Below are positions 61,000-64,000 of a stretch of 64,000 nucleotides of DNA, piece by piece (positions within the stretch are counted from its first letter, which is position 1; the number at the start of each line of letters is the position of its first letter). Under the pieces are notes generated by a model. It had not been told where the DNA came from, made no database searches, and saw only the letters and a program-made list of their open reading frames with translations. The DNA lies in contig JAUJFZ010000002.1 in the NCBI GenBank assembly GCA_030441535.1, positions 186,001 to 250,000 of the forward strand. Reading direction: 5' to 3'. The DNA is from Betaproteobacteria bacterium LSUCC0117. Its GTDB lineage: Bacteria > Pseudomonadota > Gammaproteobacteria > Burkholderiales > Burkholderiaceae_C. Made by a program: the position numbers and the translations under genes.

Positions 61000-62235
61000 T
61001 TACTCAGCAGCTTGAGCCATGGCTTTTGCAGCAGCAGCGCTGGTCATAGAACCGTTGAACTGTGCAGTGATCGCGTCGTAGAAGCCGTTCTTGATAGAAG
61101 CGGGTACGGCGTGACCGTGAGCCATTGAACCAACTAACTTGCCGCTCTTGTTGGCTTCAGCCAAGTCGGCCATACCTTTTTTGCCGCAAGCGTCAAAAGC
61201 AGTGTTAGGCACATCGGTACGCGCAGGGACAGAACCCTTCACGACGTTGAACGCGCTCTGGAAGCTGGGGTTCATGATGGCCTTCGCCAACTTCAACTGT
61301 GCGCCTGCTGATGCAGCGCCGACCTTGAACATCAAGAACTGGTCAGAGTTGAATGAGACCATGCCTTGTGTGCCGGGGACGCGGAAGCAAGCGAAGTCCT
61401 TGTTGGGAACTTTCTTGGCGTTCAAGAATTCGCCCTTCGCCCAGTCGCCCATGATTTGGAAACCTGCTTTGCCTTCGATGACCATCGCTGAGGCCAAGTT
61501 CCAGTCACGGTTTGAGAAGTCTTTGTCAACGTATGAGCGCAGTTGCTTCATGCGGTCAAAGGCTTTCACCATGGTGGGAGAGTTCAACGCTTTGGCGTCT
61601 TTTTGGACAAATGCTTTGTTGTAGAAATCTACGCCACCGGTTGCCAAAACGACACCGTCAAACAGGGTGGCATCTTGCCAAGCTTGGCCACCGTGTGCCA
61701 GGCCAATGAAACCTGCTTTTTGTACTTTGTCGAGCGCGGCGATGAACTGATCCCAGGTAGCGGGCATTTCTTTGACGCCTGCTTTTTCAAGCACGGCCTT
61801 GTTCGCCCATACCCAGTTGGTTGAGTGAACGTTCACTGGGGCAGCAATCCACTTGCCATCGTGCTTTGAGAACTTTTGCAATGCGGTTGGCACGACTTTG
61901 TCCCAGTTCTCAGCTTTTGCCAGGCTGTTCAAGTCGGCAACGACGCCTTGCTTTGCCCAATCAGTGATGTCGAAGCCCAACGCCTGAACGGCTGAAGGTG
62001 GGTTACCTGACGTGACCCGCGCGCGCAGTGCCGTCATCGCGGCTTCACCACCGCCACCGGCGACAGGCATGTCATTCCAGGTCACGCTTTGTGACTCGAG
62101 GTCTTTCTTCAGAACGCCAAGTGCGGCGGCCTCACCACCGGAAGTCCACCAGTGCAGAACTTCGACTGATTCAGCGGCGACGGCGCTGGTGGCCAACGTG
62201 GCGCAGGCTACGATGGCTAGCAATGAACGTTTCAT
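61000..62235 (-). CDS. Glucose-type ABC transporter substrate-binding protein (GtsA-like)
   Basis: A 411-residue periplasmic binding protein with signal peptide MKRSLLAIVACATLATSAVA. The mature start ESVEVLHWWTSGGEAAALGVLKKDL and MPVAGGGGEAAMTALRARVTSGNPPSAVQALGFDITDW match the GtsA type of Pseudomonas, which binds glucose (and mannose). The natural ATG is at 62235; 19 further codons are open upstream. A LacI-type operator lies 57-72 nt before the ATG. Confidence 0.9.
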   Translation of the reverse strand: MKRSLLAIVACATLATSAVAAESVEVLHWWTSGGEAAALGVLKKDLESQSVTWNDMPVAGGGGEAAMTALRARVTSGNPPSAVQALGFDITDWAKQGVVADLNSLAKAENWDKVVPTALQKFSKHDGKWIAAPVNVHSTNWVWANKAVLEKAGVKEMPATWDQFIAALDKVQKAGFIGLAHGGQAWQDATLFDGVVLATGGVDFYNKAFVQKDAKALNSPTMVKAFDRMKQLRSYVDKDFSNRDWNLASAMVIEGKAGFQIMGDWAKGEFLNAKKVPNKDFACFRVPGTQGMVSFNSDQFLMFKVGAASAGAQLKLAKAIMNPSFQSAFNVVKGSVPARTDVPNTAFDACGKKGMADLAEANKSGKLVGSMAHGHAVPASIKNGFYDAITAQFNGSMTSAAAAKAMAQAAE

Positions 62236-62291
62236 GTGTATCTCCAAATAGAAGGTTGGTTTGCAGGACCACAATAGGCCAGCAGGGGTCA

Positions 62292-62307
62292 ATGATAACG
62301 TTTACAT
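62292..62307. promoter_or_regulatory. LacI-type operator upstream of the glucose binding-protein gene
   Basis: ATGATAACGTTTACAT is a near-palindrome (6 of 8 paired positions match). Its right half GTTTACAT is identical to the two operators at 53.4-53.5 kb. The match ties the ABC transporter to the LacI-type regulator 9 kb away. Confidence 0.65.
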
Positions 62308-62393
62308 TGGCAGCCCGACGATCGGTATTTTCCCTAGTTTTGGGGATCAAAAAGCGCACCAAATCAGTGTTTTACGGTGTTTTGGCGACGCGC

Positions 62394-63407
62394 TTACCAA
62401 ATGCCCAGCGACAGGGACTGCGAAGCACCCTGCAGTGCAGGGGACACGGGGCTGGTAATGACCCATGTGGGAATTTTTTTGAGATAGTCCTTGAATCGAC
62501 CTTTCGCCTCAAATCGCTCTCGGAAGGGGGATTGGTCGAAGCGCTCCGCCATTCGAGGGATGATGCCGCCGCCGATGTAGATCCCACCACGGGCACCCAG
62601 AATCAGCGCTAAGTTGCCTGCGGCGGTACCCAAGAAGCCACAGAACAAGTCGATCGCTTCGTTGGCGCGGCTGTTGGGCTCGGCGATGGCGCGCTCCCAG
62701 ACTTGCGCTGGCGTGGTGATTTCCCGGGCTGTTCCACCGTGCAGTTCGCCGAGGGCGTGGTAGAGGTCAACCAATCCGGTGCCGGAGATGATGCGCTCGC
62801 CGGACACGTGACCGTATCGCTTCTGCAGCTGTTTGATGACATCAAATTCAGCTTGCGTCGTGGCACTCAGCGTGACGTGTCCGCCTTCGCCGGAGATTGG
62901 AATCCATTTGTTTTGGTAGCCCAGCGGCAATAAACCCGACACACCCAAACCAGTGCCTGGTCCGATGAGGCCGATCGCCGCATCGGGGGCCGCAACGGCA
63001 TCAGCACCGCCCACCGCCCGCTTTGCGCTGGCTGGTAAGTGCGTGAGCGCCAAGGCCAATGCGGTGAAGTCGTTGATGAGTAGCAGTCGCTCAAGCCCGA
63101 GTTGTTGACGCAAATCGTTGATTGAAAAGCGCCAGTGGTGATTGGTCATCGCAATGGCATCACCAAACACGGGGTTGGCGATACCGAACGCTGCGCTTGG
63201 TGGTGCAGCCCGATCAATCAGTTTGAGGTAGGCGGATGCGGCATCGTGTAGCGACTCGTATTCGGCGCAGGGCAATACGTGGACGTCGGTGATCGCCGAG
63301 TCCTCTGAGGCTTGCCAGCCAAAGCGTGCATTGGTGCCGCCGATATCACCCAGCCACCGTGGGAACGGCGGTGGCATGGGACGAGCGTGATCGCGTGAGT
63401 CAAACAT
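62394..63407 (-). CDS. glk: Glucokinase
   Basis: A 337-residue ROK-unrelated glucokinase of the E. coli Glk type that phosphorylates glucose with ATP. It has the phosphate motif WLGDIGGTNARFGW (residues 18-31), the segment LLINDFTALALALTHL, and the adenosine region GLIGPGTGLGVSGLL. An upstream MFDSRDHAR start is used; MPPPFPRW is possible. It lies 57 nt after pgi and upstream of the transporter genes, in the same orientation. Confidence 0.93.
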   Translation of the reverse strand: MFDSRDHARPMPPPFPRWLGDIGGTNARFGWQASEDSAITDVHVLPCAEYESLHDAASAYLKLIDRAAPPSAAFGIANPVFGDAIAMTNHHWRFSINDLRQQLGLERLLLINDFTALALALTHLPASAKRAVGGADAVAAPDAAIGLIGPGTGLGVSGLLPLGYQNKWIPISGEGGHVTLSATTQAEFDVIKQLQKRYGHVSGERIISGTGLVDLYHALGELHGGTAREITTPAQVWERAIAEPNSRANEAIDLFCGFLGTAAGNLALILGARGGIYIGGGIIPRMAERFDQSPFRERFEAKGRFKDYLKKIPTWVITSPVSPALQGASQSLSLGIW

Positions 63408-63464
63408 AAGGGGAGATTTTTAACAGCGGCAAGCATACACGGCTTCTGCGTGCATTGTCAGAAC

Positions 63465-64000
63465 TCAGGCGCCCGACTCCATGGCCTTTGCCATTGTTTT
63501 ACCCAACTCAACGCCCCATTGGTCAAAGGCGTGAATACCCCAAATGGCTGCTTGGCAAAACACTTTGTGCTCGTAAAGGGCGATCAAACTACCGAGGTTG
63601 TATGGTGTCAACGCATCCATCCAAATCACGTTACTGGGTACGTTGCCACGGAATTGGCGGTGTGGCGTGAGCCTTGCCACATCGGCCTCAGACATTCCCC
63701 CTGCTCGCAGGCTTTCCGCTGTGTCATGGGCATCACGACCGCACGCTAACGCGTGCGCTTGGGCGTTCAGGTTGAGCAGTACCACGCGGTGATGCTCGGC
63801 TGCCATCGGTAAACCATGGCTGGGCGTGTCCTCTTGCGTCACACCAATGAAGTCAACGGGTACCGTATGTTGGCCTTGGTGGATGAGTTGGAAATACGCG
63901 TGCTGACCGTCAATGCCGAGTCCACCCCACACGATTGGTCCGGTTGCCGTGTCGACGGGTTCGCCGTCGACACGCGTTGATTTGCCGTTTGACTCCATAT
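63465..64000 (-). CDS. pgi: Glucose-6-phosphate isomerase, C-terminal part (5' end outside window)
   Basis: The frame is open to the right edge; 178 residues of the C-terminal half are visible. MESNGKSTRVDGEPVDTATGPIVWGGLGIDGQHAYFQLIHQGQ is the PGI signature with the active-site glutamine and histidine. The end ALYEHKVFCQAAIWGIHAFDQWGVELGK matches too. With glk and the ABC genes it forms a glucose uptake and activation unit. Confidence 0.95.
   Translation of the reverse strand, partial: MESNGKSTRVDGEPVDTATGPIVWGGLGIDGQHAYFQLIHQGQHTVPVDFIGVTQEDTPSHGLPMAAEHHRVVLLNLNAQAHALACGRDAHDTAESLRAGGMSEADVARLTPHRQFRGNVPSNVIWMDALTPYNLGSLIALYEHKVFCQAAIWGIHAFDQWGVELGKTMAKAMESGA

Overview
The window looks like a chromosomal segment of a Gram-negative betaproteobacterium, most likely of the order Burkholderiales. 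The evidence is a trimeric-porin-type outer-membrane protein, a HrcA-type CIRCE site in front of groES-groEL, Coq7, GlmU, an aerobic benzoyl-CoA (box) cluster with BoxR, and a TAXI-type TRAP transporter next to a DUF1850 gene. Most of the segment is moderately GC-rich. One stretch near 33-34 kb is clearly AT-rich. No rRNA, tRNA or CRISPR array was seen.

Layout. 0-7 kb: housekeeping genes (DUF3025 end, htpX, an SbmA/YddA-like ABC exporter, 5'-nucleotidase, ilvA, an OsmC-family protein, coq7), with a probable small RNA gene upstream of ilvA. 7.2-11.5 kb: two nearly identical porin copies face each other as an inverted repeat of about 880 bp and enclose a family-25 glycosyltransferase and a tyrosine recombinase. 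The left copy is complete. The right copy lacks its start and ends 24 nt short of an RpiR regulator. 11.5-18.9 kb: rpiR/tal divergent pair, groES-groEL, a DUF6279-type lipoprotein and glmU. 18.9-28.6 kb: a sorbitol/mannitol/arabitol operon (ABC transporter smoEFGK, mannitol and sorbitol dehydrogenases, AraC regulator, xylulokinase) and an Lrp-type regulator. 28.7-30.6 kb: glmS.

30.6-37.0 kb is an accessory region immediately downstream of glmS. It holds a small recombinase-like ORF, a small tyrosine recombinase, an AT-rich secreted polysaccharide-lyase-like gene, three tightly packed small genes led by a ribbon-helix-helix protein, and a large serine recombinase broken by an in-frame TAA. Two diverged paralogous membrane proteins stand at its edges. 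A 16-bp palindrome occurs twice in this region and may be a shared operator.

37.0-49.9 kb: aerobic benzoate degradation by the box pathway (boxA, boxB, boxC, boxR, benzoate-CoA ligase and an alpha/beta hydrolase), glutathione reductase, then DUF1850, a fused TRAP permease and a TAXI binding protein. 50.1-64 kb: a sugar region with two Gfo/Idh/MocA oxidoreductases, an AGE-family epimerase, a LacI regulator, a DUF1479 oxygenase, an MFS permease, aldose epimerase, a glucose-type ABC transporter, glucokinase and the end of pgi. LacI-type operators with the half site GTTTACAT lie before the LacI gene, before the divergent oxidoreductase and before the ABC binding-protein gene, so these parts are probably one regulon.

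The strongest candidate for an unusual system is the inverted porin pair. The complete copy carries the start, ribosome site and signal peptide; the other is a start-less body. The two bodies differ at 11 amino-acid positions but at only two synonymous sites, and a recombinase gene lies between them. This is what one would expect of an invertible or gene-converting surface-variation locus, but switching is inferred, not shown.
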